Part shown: positions 35,593 through 46,894 of the stretch, piece after piece
Numbering within the stretch: position 1 is the first letter of the stretch
Layout of the letters: the number at the start of each line of letters is the position of its first letter
NCBI GenBank assembly: GCA_003550325.1
Contig: QKWP01000101.1
Location: 464,999 to 528,998, forward strand
Direction: 5' to 3'
DNA: 64,000 nt
Source of the DNA: Gigaspora rosea
Taxonomy: Eukaryota > Glomeromycota > Glomeromycetes > Diversisporales > Gigasporaceae
Program-made: the position numbers and the translations under genes
Notes under the pieces: model-generated
What the model was told of the DNA's origin: nothing
What the model saw: only the letters and a program-made list of their open reading frames with translations
Databases searched by the model: none

Positions 35593-36922
35593 ATGTTAGT
35601 AATATGTTTTTTGTCTTTAGAAAAAAGTCAACTCATAGTACTAGAACTTCTATTAACTCAAGTCATTGTATTTTTTTGCTGATTTACTAATAATAAGTAA
35701 GTTTATATAACAATTAATAGCCAATTAACTCATTCGTTACATACTGTATTACTATATTTGATCTATACTGATCTTTTTTTTACAGAAGATTTGCAAAGAG
35801 TTGAAGAATACTATAATATGGTTTAAAAAAATTTTATTATGTGAAACTACGAGTTGTTAATTGACGATGTGGTTTTTCATAGTAATGGTTACTTTAAAAA
35901 TTTTTTTATATTGTATAACCCAGTGATCTTCAAGCCAATCAAATTGAATGTCCACCATGCTATCAAACACGGATGCATGAAGCACGAGAGTATACAGAAC
36001 TATAAAGAATATAATACAAGATAGTGCACAGAAAATTTGCACTGGACACATAAAAAGATGCAAATTCTGTGCAATAGTACACATAATAGCATGCTTTTTT
36101 ATGTGCTTTCTCGTGCAATTTTCTGTATAGTTATATATATAACTGTTTATTATTTCATACACATGCCATGCACATAAAAAAATTTTGTACAATTACATGT
36201 TTTTGATTTTTGCATGTATGCAGATTCTGTGCAACTGATTTCATGCTTTGGACATCTATATTTTGTACAGTCATGTGCAATCATATATAATTTCTTATAT
36301 AGGGTAAGGTATATGTTTTTTGAATCATACAAGATAAAAATTGATTCAAGATTATTTTGTTTACAACCACAAAAGCTACAAACTTATTCATTATTACATT
36401 GTTAGATTTATTATACTGGAGTATACATGAGGACGAAAGCATTTCGGGTTCTAAAACCTGAAATTAAAATTTGAAGATGAAATTGTTTTTGACCTATTTT
36501 ACTTGAAAGACGAAATTATTTGATACTTTTTTTGAATAGACGAAATTATAAAGAACATATCTATATAAATTTTATTTGCTCTTCCTTATAAAAATTTTTA
36601 ATTTTCTCTAATGAAAACGAAATAGGCCTTTTTCAAAAATCAATTTTGGTGGCATCACTATACTGGAGTATATACTTTTAATGGAATCAATAAAATTTTA
36701 ATACAATGATAAAACGATTTGCAAAATAATTTATTTTTGATCAAAATGTGTAGATCATTGTTAAGTGATTTCTAAGTCAAAATTCAATATAAATATATTA
36801 TTTTCATAATTTTTGTTAGTCATAGTTAGGCCAGACCAATTTAATTCTTTGTTTAACATGATCCTCTCCACCCTATTTTTAAAATTTATATAAGTCCAAT
36901 ACACATTAATAGTAATTAATAG
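35593..36922. other. Spacer with GTGCAA-rich words and a paired TATACTGGAGTATA
   Basis: About 36020-36290 repeats words such as ATTCTGTGCAA, AATTTGCAC and CATGTGCAAT in both orientations. TATACTGGAGTATA occurs at about 36412 and 36659, perhaps marking the ends of a 250-base element, but nothing else supports that. No gene is seen. Confidence 0.45.
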
Positions 36923-37575
36923 CAGTATTGTTACAAGACAGCTTTGGACAATGATTTGGAGAATTTTGGACAATTTTGGACAATTAAATAAAGTAAAATT
37001 ACTTAATTAGTAGTCCGCAGTTAAAGGGAACAAATTTCATAGTAAAAATCGGCGGGCATGTGACTATTACCTTATATAGTAAGTGGAACGTCATGTGCTT
37101 CAATTCATAAGAAAAAACTCTATAGTAAACAATTGAAAAATACTCGCATCTTATGATCTATCAAACCGATTTTTGATGATTTTACTACTATTAGAATCAC
37201 AAGAATTGGCTCTCTACAACTTTCAATTAAGCAATAAGAAAGAGTTACTTAATAAAAAAATTACTTTTATATGTAAGCAAGCCCCATTCGCACACTATAG
37301 AAATTTACTATTAAATTCCGCCATGATTTATTATAAAATGTCGATCATTTTATACCCTTTATCTGCGATCTTCTACTTAAAATTTTATTAAGATAACCTA
37401 TTTTAATTTTAACTGAAATGTGTTTAGTATCTAAAAAAATATATAGTTATATATTTTTTAGATAAATTTATTAATTATTAAAGCCTAACAAGCTTTGGAC
37501 AATCTTGGACATTTGGACAATTTTGGATATGGACAAGCCAAAAAAGGCTTTGAACAGCCAAAACATACAATACTA
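36923..37575. mobile_element. hAT-type non-autonomous element, 653 bp
   Basis: An 8-base duplication ATTAATAG flanks it (36915-36922 and 37576-37583). The termini are CAGTATTGT and, inverted, TAGTATTGT. Subterminal TTGGACAATTTTGGACAA words cluster at both ends (36950-36985 and 37490-37540). The 72-residue frame at 37173-37391 shows no domain and is left out. Element 44037-44305 is a shorter sibling. An 8-base duplication with CAGTRTT ends is the hAT pattern. Confidence 0.85.
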
Positions 37576-38229
37576 ATTAATAGTATTTGCTACCTTTCAA
37601 TTTTTTAAATTTTATATAACTAATATATATAAAATTAACCAATAAAATTGCTATATTATTATTTTTGTTTTTTTTTAATGCCCTACCCTCCTTTTATAGT
37701 TATTTTATATTATGTTAAACAAAGAATCAATTTGGTCTCGTCTTAGTTATACTGCTAAAAATTAGTTTGTACAATCATGCAATCAGACTACAATTATGTA
37801 GTGGTAAATAAGACCCTAGTGTCACCAACTTAAAAAATTTCACTAAAAATTTTTCGCATTTAAATTAGAGTTAGGGTTGCTATTAAATTAGATTAAAAAA
37901 AGCTTTTATAATACCAAAATTTTGTAATAAAAACTTTTGTTAGTGCGCAGTAAGCAGTTTTATAAGTAAAATATTAATTTATGAATGATTTTTTGGTTTG
38001 TTTTAATTTTTTGCACTCCATTGTATTATATCTAATCTCGAAATCTGATAGCTAAGCAAAATTTTTTAGGATAGTGGTACTAGAATTAAAGAATGATGCC
38101 ATGATTAGCTAATAATTACAATTATATTTATTACATATATTATTACATAGGTTTTTTAAAACCTTAATTGTAATAATATTTATTATACATAATAAATATA
38201 ATATTATTACATATAATAATATATATCTA
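37576..38229. other. AT-rich spacer
   Basis: No gene seen; an (AT)-rich inverted stretch lies at about 38110-38230. Confidence 0.45.
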
Positions 38230-39230
38230 TTTTTGTAAGCTTTGTAAAGTAAAGGCTCACAATAGTATAGTATAGAACAAACTTGTGGACAAGTTAGCAA
38301 AAGAAGCAGCATATCTAGAAAAAGACTGGAAGTGGATACCAACTAACTCTACACGGTGGAATGCATTTCTATAGTGGAATGTAAAACATATCGACACCTG
38401 TCCTGTAAGTTCATTTTGCGGTTAAAGAGAAGAGTCTTTGAGAGAAGATGTCTCCTTTCAAGTAAAAGTCTAGCAGCAGAATATAATTATAATAGTGATA
38501 AGTTAGACTGGTCTTACAGATAGGCAAGGCTTAAAGAATTGGAAGGAGTTAGATGTAGAGGAATGGAAAGCAGTTTCAAATTAATACTATGAATCAAAGG
38601 AATGTTCCAACTTCTCCCAACATTGAATGAGTTGCGTACGCTAAGCCTTGTTGTATAAGTCACCAAACTGTATTTTGTGCAAGAAGGGGACTAAAGAAAC
38701 TATGAGATATTTAATTCAGTGTAGTTTTGCGGAGAAGATGTGGTAGGAAACAGAAAACACAGCACTAGGTACTGCATGTGCAGTACTTTTGGATGAAGCA
38801 AGGCTCGTGCTAAGTGCCTGGGACCTAAATAAAATTCTGTTAAATGATAGTAAAGAAGTTCGTTTTAAGAAAAAAAAAGTTTATTTAAATGGTCTCACAG
38901 AAAGGGAGAAACTCTAGTTATTGTATAAGAAGGGTCTGTCTAGAAAGGACACAAGAATTTGTATAGATGCGATTTTGTATATAGTACAAGAAGGTTTTTA
39001 CCATATTATCTAAAAGGAGAGATGTAATGAAGTTATTAAGTGAAAAAAAGGAGTTGGTATAGAGAGATCTCTGAAAAGAAAATGTAAAGATTTTAAAGTT
39101 CGAAACAAAGAGCCACTCGATCCAGAGCTCATAGAGTCTAAAAGAAAAAACAGAGAGCAAAAAAACAGAAGAAACAAGGGGTGAAAGATTCATTGAATGA
39201 GTTAGATTGAGAACTTTATATTAAGTCAAA
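38230..39230 (+). pseudogene. 3' end of a non-LTR retrotransposon (RNase H and Zn-knuckle tail)
   Basis: Reading with frame changes gives VKAHNSIV, stop, then NKLVDKLAKEAAYLEKDW (about 38237-38325), the C-terminal part of a LINE-type RNase H domain. Further on comes SPNCILCKKGTKETMRYLIQ then C (about 38660-38722), the cysteine motif that follows RNase H in several LINE clades, then DEARLVLSAWDLNKILLND. The tail (RKDTRICIDAILYIVQEGF and KEPLDPELIESKRKNREQKN) is basic. Stops (for example TAG after EKMW) and frame shifts show it is dead. The reverse transcriptase is absent, consistent with 5' truncation. Confidence 0.75.
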
Positions 39231-39855
39231 TAAGGGTTCACATATAGTAAGTTGGTAGATATGAAAGTAGTTTTTTTTATATACATTGTTGACCTATAGA
39301 AATTATACAAAAGTGATCATAACTTTTGATCCACTAATCCAAATTGAATGAAATGACCACTATTCGAATCAGCCCATCAAGACGGTTCTAACGAGCTATA
39401 GATCATCCTGATATGATTACTAGATGATAAGATCGGAACCAATTAACAATCAATATAGGATCTGCAATCTGATTGGCTGAGGACCTTTTGCGCGAATGTC
39501 TTTACATGTATTACTTCTAAAACATGTCATATTTATAGCATATATTCTAGATATTTTATTTATTATACATATATTATTTATTTCATATATTACATTTCTA
39601 TTACATATACTATATATTTTATTAATAATAGTTATAGCATATATTACACATATAGTAGATATAGTCTGTTACATTTGTGAAAAATCAAAATATATAAAAG
39701 CAGCTGATGTGGACCCCAAGTTCAACATCGAGTTTTCATACTCTTTTACTAATAAATACATTTATTTATTATATAAATTAAACAATTATTAGTATCCTCA
39801 TATACTTTTAATTGTAGCCACTTTCGTAATTGCAAATTGCCTTAAATCTTCTTTG
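39231..39855. other. Spacer after the LINE relic
   Basis: The first part may be the LINE 3' UTR. The 98-residue frame at 39496-39792 translates an AT-rich CATATATTA-like microrepeat and is not supported as a gene. Confidence 0.45.
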
Positions 39856-40116
39856 TTAAGGGTAGGGTGAACATAGATCATTTTTCATATGATCTACGTG
39901 GTATATCAAAATTTTATATAGTAAATAAAAAAATGCTTCTGATAAATTTTTTTAAGATCTTGACCAATTTGTATAAAATTTATATAATAGGTAGTTTCAA
40001 ATAGTTTGTTTATAATAATGAAGTTGCGCAATATCCATTGCTTTAAAAAAATCAACTTAATATATAATTAAATTTTTGTAGGACGCTATATGTTTTTTGT
40101 AGGTTGTACAAAAAAT

Positions 40117-41606
40117 GACAGATACAGGGTGTAGGTGAGATTTTCTGGGTCATGTGGACTCCGACTCTCCGACCTACTCCCAGGTGATCGATTTCGTATT
40201 ACAAATAAGTTTTTTTTTTGATTATCTATTTTTTGATCATCTGTTGTTTTTTTTTCCATTATACTTTCGTCTGTTATTTTATTTTTTTTATTTAACTCTT
40301 TGTTTTTCCTTCATAGTTTTTGGAATCACCTTTGGAGTGGTCGCTAAAGACACCGTTAGAGACCCGTTGGAGTCGCCGTTGGTGTCGCCATTGGTGCCGT
40401 ATATTGTTGTTGCAGATGTCGTTATTAGAACTTTCGTTTGTTTTCTATTTTGCGTGTCGGTAGTGATTCGTTTTTGCCGTGTAATCGCCTTTAGTTCCAT
40501 AGTTCTGATTTTGAAGCTAGGGAAAGTATGTTTTTTTTTCGTTAGTTATAAATGCGTTAACATGTTACTAATGCTTGTTTCCTTTTTTTTAGCGTTTTTA
40601 ACTTTCCTAGAAGTTGTGGTGCATGCGCTGTTGGAGTCGCCGTTTGTTCGAAATAGTGTTATTGGAATTGGGGCATTCGCTGTTAGAGTCACCACTTGTT
40701 CGAGACGAAATTGGGGCATGCGCTATTAGAGTCGCAGATGGTGTTGTTGGATGGTGCAAGTACTTGCGCGGTTTAGGGTTAGAGTTAGTCGGATGGTGCA
40801 GGTACTTGCGCGGTTTAGGGTTAGGGTTAGAGTTAGGATTAGTATAGTATTAGGTTAGAAAGGTTTATGTAAATAATTATGAAATATAATAAGGAAAATA
40901 ATTTAAAATAAAATAAATAATTTAAAATAAGATAAATAATTTAATAAAAAAAATAAATAGAAAATAAAACTTACTATCAAAAAAAACTACTAAAAAGAGC
41001 TTCCGAAGTGTTTTTTATTCAATTGTAAAGAGGGCTTTTTTTTAATTACTTCGCCACTTTAGTACTATACATATGTACGTCGTATACTAATAACAGATAA
41101 TAAAAAAATAATTTAAAAATAAATAATTAAATAAAATAAACAAATTAAAAATAACGAATTATAAGATAAAAAAAAAAAATTAAAAAAAAAGTTAAAAAAA
41201 TAAAAAATAAAAAAAAGGCGCACAAGAACGTAATTTCAAAGTTTGGTTCGAATTAAACTTAATTTAGACTAAAATTTGAAATTACACCCTTGTATGCTAT
41301 TTCCAAACAACTTAGAGTGAAGCGGTCAGTAGGTTTAGAAGTTAGTATAAATTTTTTTTTCTTTCCGTATATTTTTTTTACTAATACAGTATATTTTTAT
41401 GATAGGGCAAAGTATTTGTTTTGAATTTTCTTTATTGAATGCTACACTCGATCTTGAAATGTGATTGGATTCTGATCACGTGCAGATAGTATTTTAGTAG
41501 CGATCTAGAGTAGTTAAATCGATCACGTGATTACGTGATCCCAACTTGGATCGGAGATCGGGTTATCACGTGACCTGGAAAATCTCACCTACATCCTGGT
41601 GCTCTC
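40117..41606. mobile_element. Non-autonomous MULE-type element, 1490 bp
   Basis: A 9-base duplication ACAAAAAAT is at 40108-40116 and 41607-41615. The inverted ends share GTAGGTGAGATTTTC and continue with TGGGTCATG or CAGGTCACG. The interior has repeated GTTGGAGTCGCC / GTTAGAGTC words (40360-40735), a telomere-like TTAGGGTTAGGGTTAGAG tract (about 40765-40855) and long A-rich stretches. The 191-residue frame at 40154-40729 is low-complexity, T-rich translation crossing the word repeats and is not accepted as a gene. Confidence 0.8.
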
Positions 41607-41654
41607 ACAAAAAATTGATTGGTCAGATCATATGATGTTTACATGTAAATCATA

Positions 41655-41996
41655 TGGAGTGCTCCGTATTAAAAGGGCCCATTTTTACATTTATCTCATT
41701 TTGAGATAATCGAGCTTAACCACTTGTTTTGATTTTCGGACTGATCCGGGATTAATTAAATTTCACTATTTTGATTGGTTAAAGACGGCATGTGACTATC
41801 GGATAATCTCGTGACGTGTTGGCTCTACGCAGCCTCATGTAATTTTTCTTTTTACATTATCTTGATTTTTTATTATGCAAATCGACTTTCATTAATAATT
41901 GAAAAATATCAGTCATGTCAAAATTTACATGAATTTGATAAAAACTCATTTTTCAAAAAATTGTAAAAATGGGCCCTTTTAATACGGAGCACTCCA
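41655..41996. mobile_element. 342-bp MITE with TGGAGTGCTCCGTATTAAAA termini
   Basis: A perfect inverted repeat of over 30 bases lies at both ends (TGGAGTGCTCCGTATTAAAA, then GGGCCCATTTTTAC). TA flanks it on both sides (41653-41654 and 41997-41998); because the host site is CATATG, a 4- or 6-base duplication fits equally well. The interior is non-coding. Confidence 0.85.
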
Positions 41997-42080
41997 TATG
42001 ATATCATATAAATTGGTTACACAAAGTTGATCTACAATTGATTTTATATGAAATTGGAAATTTGTATACCCTACCCTTAA

Positions 42081-43184
42081 GTTTTATTAAAAAATGCCTT
42101 CCGACTTAGATATACCACAGTAACAAAGTGAGATTACACAAAGTATTCACTATCTAAGATTGCTCTAGTTACCTAATATCTTCGAAGAAGTGGATATAGA
42201 ATAACAACAAAATTTTGTTTTGAAGATAGCTGAGGACTCTCGTAGAAATATATGAAAAAAATCGTATGTAGCTGCGAGACTATCAAACATTAGTGCAGCA
42301 ACCGTACCTGAGCACTAGTGGAGTAAACCAGGTATTAGCCTACAATATAGTTAGTTTTGAGTTCATGTAATTTTTACGTAAACTGCTAATAAAGTAGAGC
42401 ATGGTTGTTAAGTTTAAAAATATATATATATATATACAGTATATATAGATTTTTAAACTTTGGCAAATCTTGTTATTGCTTTACCGGTATTTATAGCTAT
42501 ATATATGCATGAACATATACAAATTTTAATTTATTAATACAAGACAACTTCATTTGGTTACTTCTAATAGCACCTAAATGCGACCCAACATAGTCAACCC
42601 CAGAGAGGTCAACACTGAGGAAACCCTTTATGAGGTTACTATTCAACCCAGAATTTCACCAAGTCAGCTCGGCAGTGCCACGAGTTCATATAGTATTATG
42701 TGTTTCAAACTTAGGCCTTACATTACGTCTCGTGACTTCAGTTATTCCAAATCGGAGTTCTGACATAGCTTTCTTCACAGCTACAAATTCTCGAAATAAC
42801 AGCTGCCCAATTAAGTCTGTCCAGGGACCTGGCAAAATTTGAAAATAAATTTTTTCAAATTTTTCCAATTTTTGGTCTGTATCTTGATATTTTCAAATTT
42901 TTGTGTTTTAGCCAAATTTTTTCAAATTTTTGATAATTTTTAGAAAACGTGTGATCTCTGGTCAATAAAAATGAGACAATAAAATTTTGTGAATAAATTT
43001 TTAAGTATTTGGGAACCCAAAAAATCATGGGTCCAAAATTTTATATAAAGTCTGGTCGGAAGATTTAGGAATTGTGGTACGTATTTGTCAGAAAGTTTTG
43101 AAATTGAAATAAATTTTTTACTTGTTCTAGTTATACAAAGATTAGAATATTTGATTGGTCATTTTTTATCCAAATTTATCCAAA
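42081..43184. other. Spacer with an unassigned, less AT-rich block
   Basis: 42560-42870 is richer in GC than its surroundings and open on both strands for about 60 residues (plus 42578-42763; minus 42686-42868), with no motif I recognise. It could be a fragment of an old gene. The rest is AT-rich; a palindrome around an (AT)n run lies at 42409-42463. Confidence 0.35.
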
Positions 43185-43745
43185 TTAGAGGTAGTAAATG
43201 AATCCGGATTTATATTTATATCCGGATTAATCTGGTTTTTAAACAAATTCAGATTCAATTTTTTGAACCAACTATATCCGCATATAATATAATCTGAATA
43301 TAATATATAACTGAATACAATATACAATCCGGATACTATATATAATCCAGAAACAAGATATAATCCAGATATAATGTATAATCCGGATATATGTATCAAA
43401 AGAAAACATGCCATTGGGTTTCACTTATATTTTGTATCAGGCACAATCTCTAATAAATTAGATGGATTGTATTTGGTACAAAATATAACTGAAATTCTGA
43501 TGAACGAAGTTACATCATTGCTATTTAACCGTATATAGATTTATATCCAGATATAGATAGATTTATATCCGGATTTAGATTTGTATCCGGATTTAAATTT
43601 GTATCCAAATTTAGATTGTATCTGGATTTAGATTTATATCCAGATTAATCAAAATATATTTATATCCGGATTTAAATAAAATTAATCTGGATTCGTTTTT
43701 TTTAATTCTAGTTATATCCAAATTGAAAAATCATCTTGGTTCTAA
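43185..43745. repeat. Inverted word array built on ATCCGGAT
   Basis: ATCCGGAT or ATCCAGAT words separated by AT-rich spacers recur about every 20 bases at 43200-43400 and 43545-43700, in both orientations. Between them sits a hairpin: TTCACTTATATTTTGTATCA (43422) pairs with the inverse near 43463-43495. The whole block can be read as one degenerate foldback. A similar AATCTGGATT array is at 60380-61090. Confidence 0.65.
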
Positions 43746-44036
43746 CTCCAACCAAATATTTACTGATATCCAAATAAATTTTTGTGATTTGATATCCAAA
43801 TTTTTCCAGGTCTCCAAGTTTGTTGTATGATGTCCTAAGTCTCTGTAACTCCAGAGGGTTTTTCGCGGTGTTTCAGTTCTCTAACCGGCTAGCTTTTATT
43901 ATTTTACCTTTGGGAGGAATTGAATTGGCAACCTTGTAATTTGTATTCTCAGAATATAACTACTATGCTATCAACTCAAAGAACTATTACATATAATAAT
44001 ATTGTCTATACAATAATTATAAAATGTACCTATAGT
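43746..44036. other. Spacer, nothing recognised
   Basis: No gene or element seen; ends with the 8-base duplication of the next element (44029-44036). Confidence 0.4.
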
Positions 44037-44305
44037 CAGTGTTATTACAGAACAGCTTTGGACAGTAGTTTGGACAATTTTGGACAATTATATAAAGTAA
44101 GATTATTTAAATTTTATCAAAACAACCTATTTTAATTTTAACTGGAATGTGTTTAGCTCACCAAAAAATATATAATTATATATTTTTTAGACAAATTTAT
44201 TAATTATTAAAGCCTGTATAAGCTTTGGAAAATCTTGGATATTTGGACATTTTGGACATGAACAAGGCCAAAAAAGGCCTTGAATAGCTAAAACATACAA
44301 TACTG
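44037..44305. mobile_element. hAT-type MITE, 269 bp
   Basis: The 8-base duplication CCTATAGT is exact (44029-44036 and 44306-44313). The ends are CAGTGTTATTACAG and, inverted, CAGTATTGTATGTT. Subterminal words TTTGGACAATTTTGGACAA match those of 36923-37575, of which this is a shorter relative: AACCTATTTTAATTTTAACT and the AAGGCCTTGAATAGC end align with the longer copy. Confidence 0.85.
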
Positions 44306-44404
44306 CCTATAGTGTTGAATACTATATATAATTTTTACTAATAAACTTAAACTTAGAGTGCATTTTTAGAATAAAGAGGAGTTATATACTATAATATAAG
44401 TTTA

Positions 44405-44520
44405 TACTGTATACAGTTCCAATTTCAGTTTTCATAAGGTTTTTAGAAGTTCTAAATATTTTTATTTAGAGTACCTAATCCTATTTACTTAGTACATTTT
44501 TGAGAAATATAGTTCAATAC
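44405..44520. repeat. Dispersed repeat shared with the interior of the 946-1157 MITE
   Basis: The stretch from about 44411 to 44513 aligns with 1027-1129 (shared words include TTATTTAGAGTACC versus TTACTTAGAGTACC, and TTTACTTAGTAC). The GTGATCATCACC termini are missing here. Confidence 0.7.
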
Positions 44521-45033
44521 CATAGATGCATTTAGTAAACTTGTATTTATAAATTAATATATTTTATTATATAATAATATATTTTATTAAGAATTTAATA
44601 TTTTTGCATATGTGCACTGTAGCTAGGCCTTCACATAGGCCAGGTAATAGCAATACCAGGATGCTGAATAATCTATGTGAGGTCATAGTTGAAAAATAGC
44701 TAATAGAGGCCCATTCTTTAAAAAAGGTTATATTTGAAAAGTAGGTATTAGAAAAAAAAATTATATTTGAAAACTGCTAATGACAAAATAGGTATATTTA
44801 AATGAATGCTAATGGGATAATTTTTATAAATGTTATATTTGAAATGTGCTAATAAAAAATCTGGGCTATAATAGTAACCTGGCAGGTAAAAAGAAGAGAG
44901 ATGAAAAGAAAGAAAGAAGTAAAAAGGAGAGAGTGATAAAAGGAGAAAGGGGTAAAAGAGAAAGAGGGTAAAAATTGTGCAAAATGGTGGGGGGGGTTTT
45001 TTTTGACAAAACTTTGATCAAGGATATTTCTGC
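44521..45033. other. Spacer with a short tandem repeat and a purine-rich tract
   Basis: About 44690-44865 has four diverged units built on TTATATTTGAAA...GCTAAT. 44886-44975 is almost pure A/G on the plus strand (GAAGAGAGATGAAAAGAAAG and similar). A G run (44990-44997) follows. The 98-residue minus frame here is a by-product of low complexity. Confidence 0.5.
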
Positions 45034-45350
45034 TAGTGTTCTGACCCATCACAAAAATCCCAACCTGGGTCACCCGGGTGATATGGTGAACACTAGGTAA
45101 TAAAAAAATTCTGCTACAAGTCACCTGGGTTACCTGGGTGAACACTAGGTAATAAAAAAAATTTTGCTATGAGTCACCCGCAGGTAGGCAGTCTAATTCT
45201 AAAAAAAAAACAAAAAAAAAAAAAGGAAAATTCCAATCTGCATATCAACCAATAATACAAAATCAGTTTATTAGTAAAAATATAATAATCAATTACATCA
45301 TAATTACTTATATCGATACATACAAATTTTTTTATTAAAATTGAGTTTTG

Positions 45351-45651
45351 CTAAATCTCACTGGCAGTGATTATCACCGCTTATATGTTCAACCAATTAG
45401 ATCGTATGTTCTTGTGTAACCAAAACAAAAACAAAAAATAACGAAACTAAGAAAAAATCTAAAAAATCTTAGACAACAAAATATTTTACTATGATAACTT
45501 ATCTTAGGGAACTAAGTAAAAGTTTTTAGCACAAAATTTTACATATAATATGCCTCTCTAACCCTAATCCTAACCCTAACTCTAAACCCTAATCTTAGTT
45601 TTTTAAAAAGTTTATTATAGAGCGGTGATGATTACCGCCAGTGAGATTTAG
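45351..45651. mobile_element. 301-bp MITE with CTAAATCTCACTGGC termini
   Basis: 31-base ends (45351-45381 and 45621-45651) are inverted copies with three mismatches; both contain an imperfect GTGATNATCACCGCT core related to the termini at 946 and 48561. The interior has AAAATTTTACATATAATA followed by a CTAACCCTAATCCTAACCC tract, shared with other MITEs here. Confidence 0.8.
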
Positions 45652-46011
45652 TAAAATTTATTAAAATTTATCATCTCGAAAAATACAATCTATCTAAACC
45701 TACCCTAACCACTAACTTATCGTTGACCCTAACTCAAACTAAACTCCAAGTCTATTAATTATCTTAATAATAAATTTATCTAAAACTAACCTAACCGCTA
45801 ATATAATCATTTTCTGACCCTAAACTAAACTCCAAGGCTACTTATTAATCATTAATTGTTAGGAGATGAATCTACAATCTAGAATACAATAACAGTAGCA
45901 TGATACTGTTCAACAATAATACCAATAGAAAGACACCATAAAATGATGATAACAACGAAGTAATGAAATAACTAACATGACTATCCAGCAAACAATGCTC
46001 CATATCCATAA

Positions 46012-46293
46012 ACTACGCATAACTTCATCCACCTCCAAAAAATAGGTTATACCAAATTACTAGCAAACAACGGCTTTACAAAATGGCGAACTATATACGA
46101 CATCACACGAACAACGATCCAAAGAAACAGTAATATCGAATACACCATACCTGCGAATGAAGAAATGACACAGCTGCTAAAAGAAAACTAGTTAGTAAAA
46201 AAAGAAATTGTAATATTACAAAAAAAAATCTATACTTATCAAGATGAAGCACCAATTTTAACTTCATTAGCAAATGACGAAATGACAGTTTAG
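46012..46293 (+). pseudogene. Coding-like fragment inside the hAT-like element, unidentified
   Basis: One frame is open from 46012 to TAG at 46189-46191 (59 residues, including KIGYTKLLANNGFTKWRTIY and EYTIPANEEMTQLLKEN). It continues in the same frame for 33 more residues (LVKKEIVILQKKIYTYQDEA, PILTSLANDEMTV) to TAG at 46291-46293. Composition is more protein-like than its surroundings. No start codon or domain is recognised. It may be a captured gene piece or a transposase remnant. Confidence 0.35.
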
Positions 46294-46894
46294 GGCGTGA
46301 CTGTAAAAAACCCCAATATTATTACTTACTGTACAATGACACTAATAATGTGGCAACAATATAAAAAGTGTATTACAACTAAAACCTAATTATTATGAAA
46401 CCAACAGCACTAATTACAATACCAATAGCGACACCAACAACACTCCAACAATGACGCCAACAACGACATTCACTCAACACCAATGGCGATACCAACGACG
46501 ATAGCAATTATGAAATAGCACTATAAAAAAATAATCTATTGATCTAGTTAATATATGCAGTAGTAAAAAAAAATTTATACTTATATGCAGCATGTGTAAC
46601 CAGGAATTTTCCTGGTTAAACATATATAATTTTTAATAGATAATTTCAAATGACCATAACAGGTCATCGGGTTTTTGAAATGACCCAATAACTGGTCACC
46701 AGTCATTTGAACCATTTGGGTCATTTTATGTCATTTATCATTACTGACACATACGGGTCACCCACGGGTTGACCCATAGGTGATCCACAGGTGACCCGCG
46801 GGTTGACCACTCGGGTGGGCCATAATTCAACTTAAGTTACCCGCCCACCCGCAGATAATCCAGGTGATGCTTACCCAGGTCTGAACACTAATTT

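Larger units (their letters stand above)
39856..42080. mobile_element. TTAAGGGTAGGGTG MITE, third copy, interrupted twice
   Basis: The ends are TTAAGGGTAGGGTGAACA (39856) and ACCCTACCCTTAA (to 42080). Removing the nested elements 40117-41606 (plus a 9-base duplication) and 41655-41996 (plus TA) leaves 382 bases, against 387 in the clean copy. The rejoined flanks align with 31371-31757. Confidence 0.85.
45034..46890. mobile_element. hAT-like non-autonomous element with ACCCGGGT word arrays
   Basis: The left end TAGTGTTCTGACCCA (45034) is mirrored by GGTCTGAACACTA (ending 46890); flanking octamers ATTTCTGC and ATTTCATC agree at six positions. Subterminal CACCCGGGTGA- or GGGTCACCCACGGGTT-type words cluster at 45065-45190 and 46745-46880. 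A MITE (45351-45651) is nested inside. The interior includes repeated CCAACAACGACACC words (46420-46510) and one coding-like stretch. Fragments of the same ends occur at 59150-59240 and 59615-59635. Confidence 0.65.

Noticed and set aside
37173..37391. 72-residue frame in the hAT-type element
   Set aside because: Short, no motif, and absent from the sibling element at 44037.
39496..39792. 98-residue hydrophobic frame
   Set aside because: Product of an AT-rich CATATATTA microrepeat; I/L/Y-rich low complexity only.
40154..40729. 191-residue plus-strand open frame
   Set aside because: Translates T-rich and word-repeat sequence of a non-autonomous MULE-type element; the F/L/V-rich product has no recognisable domain.
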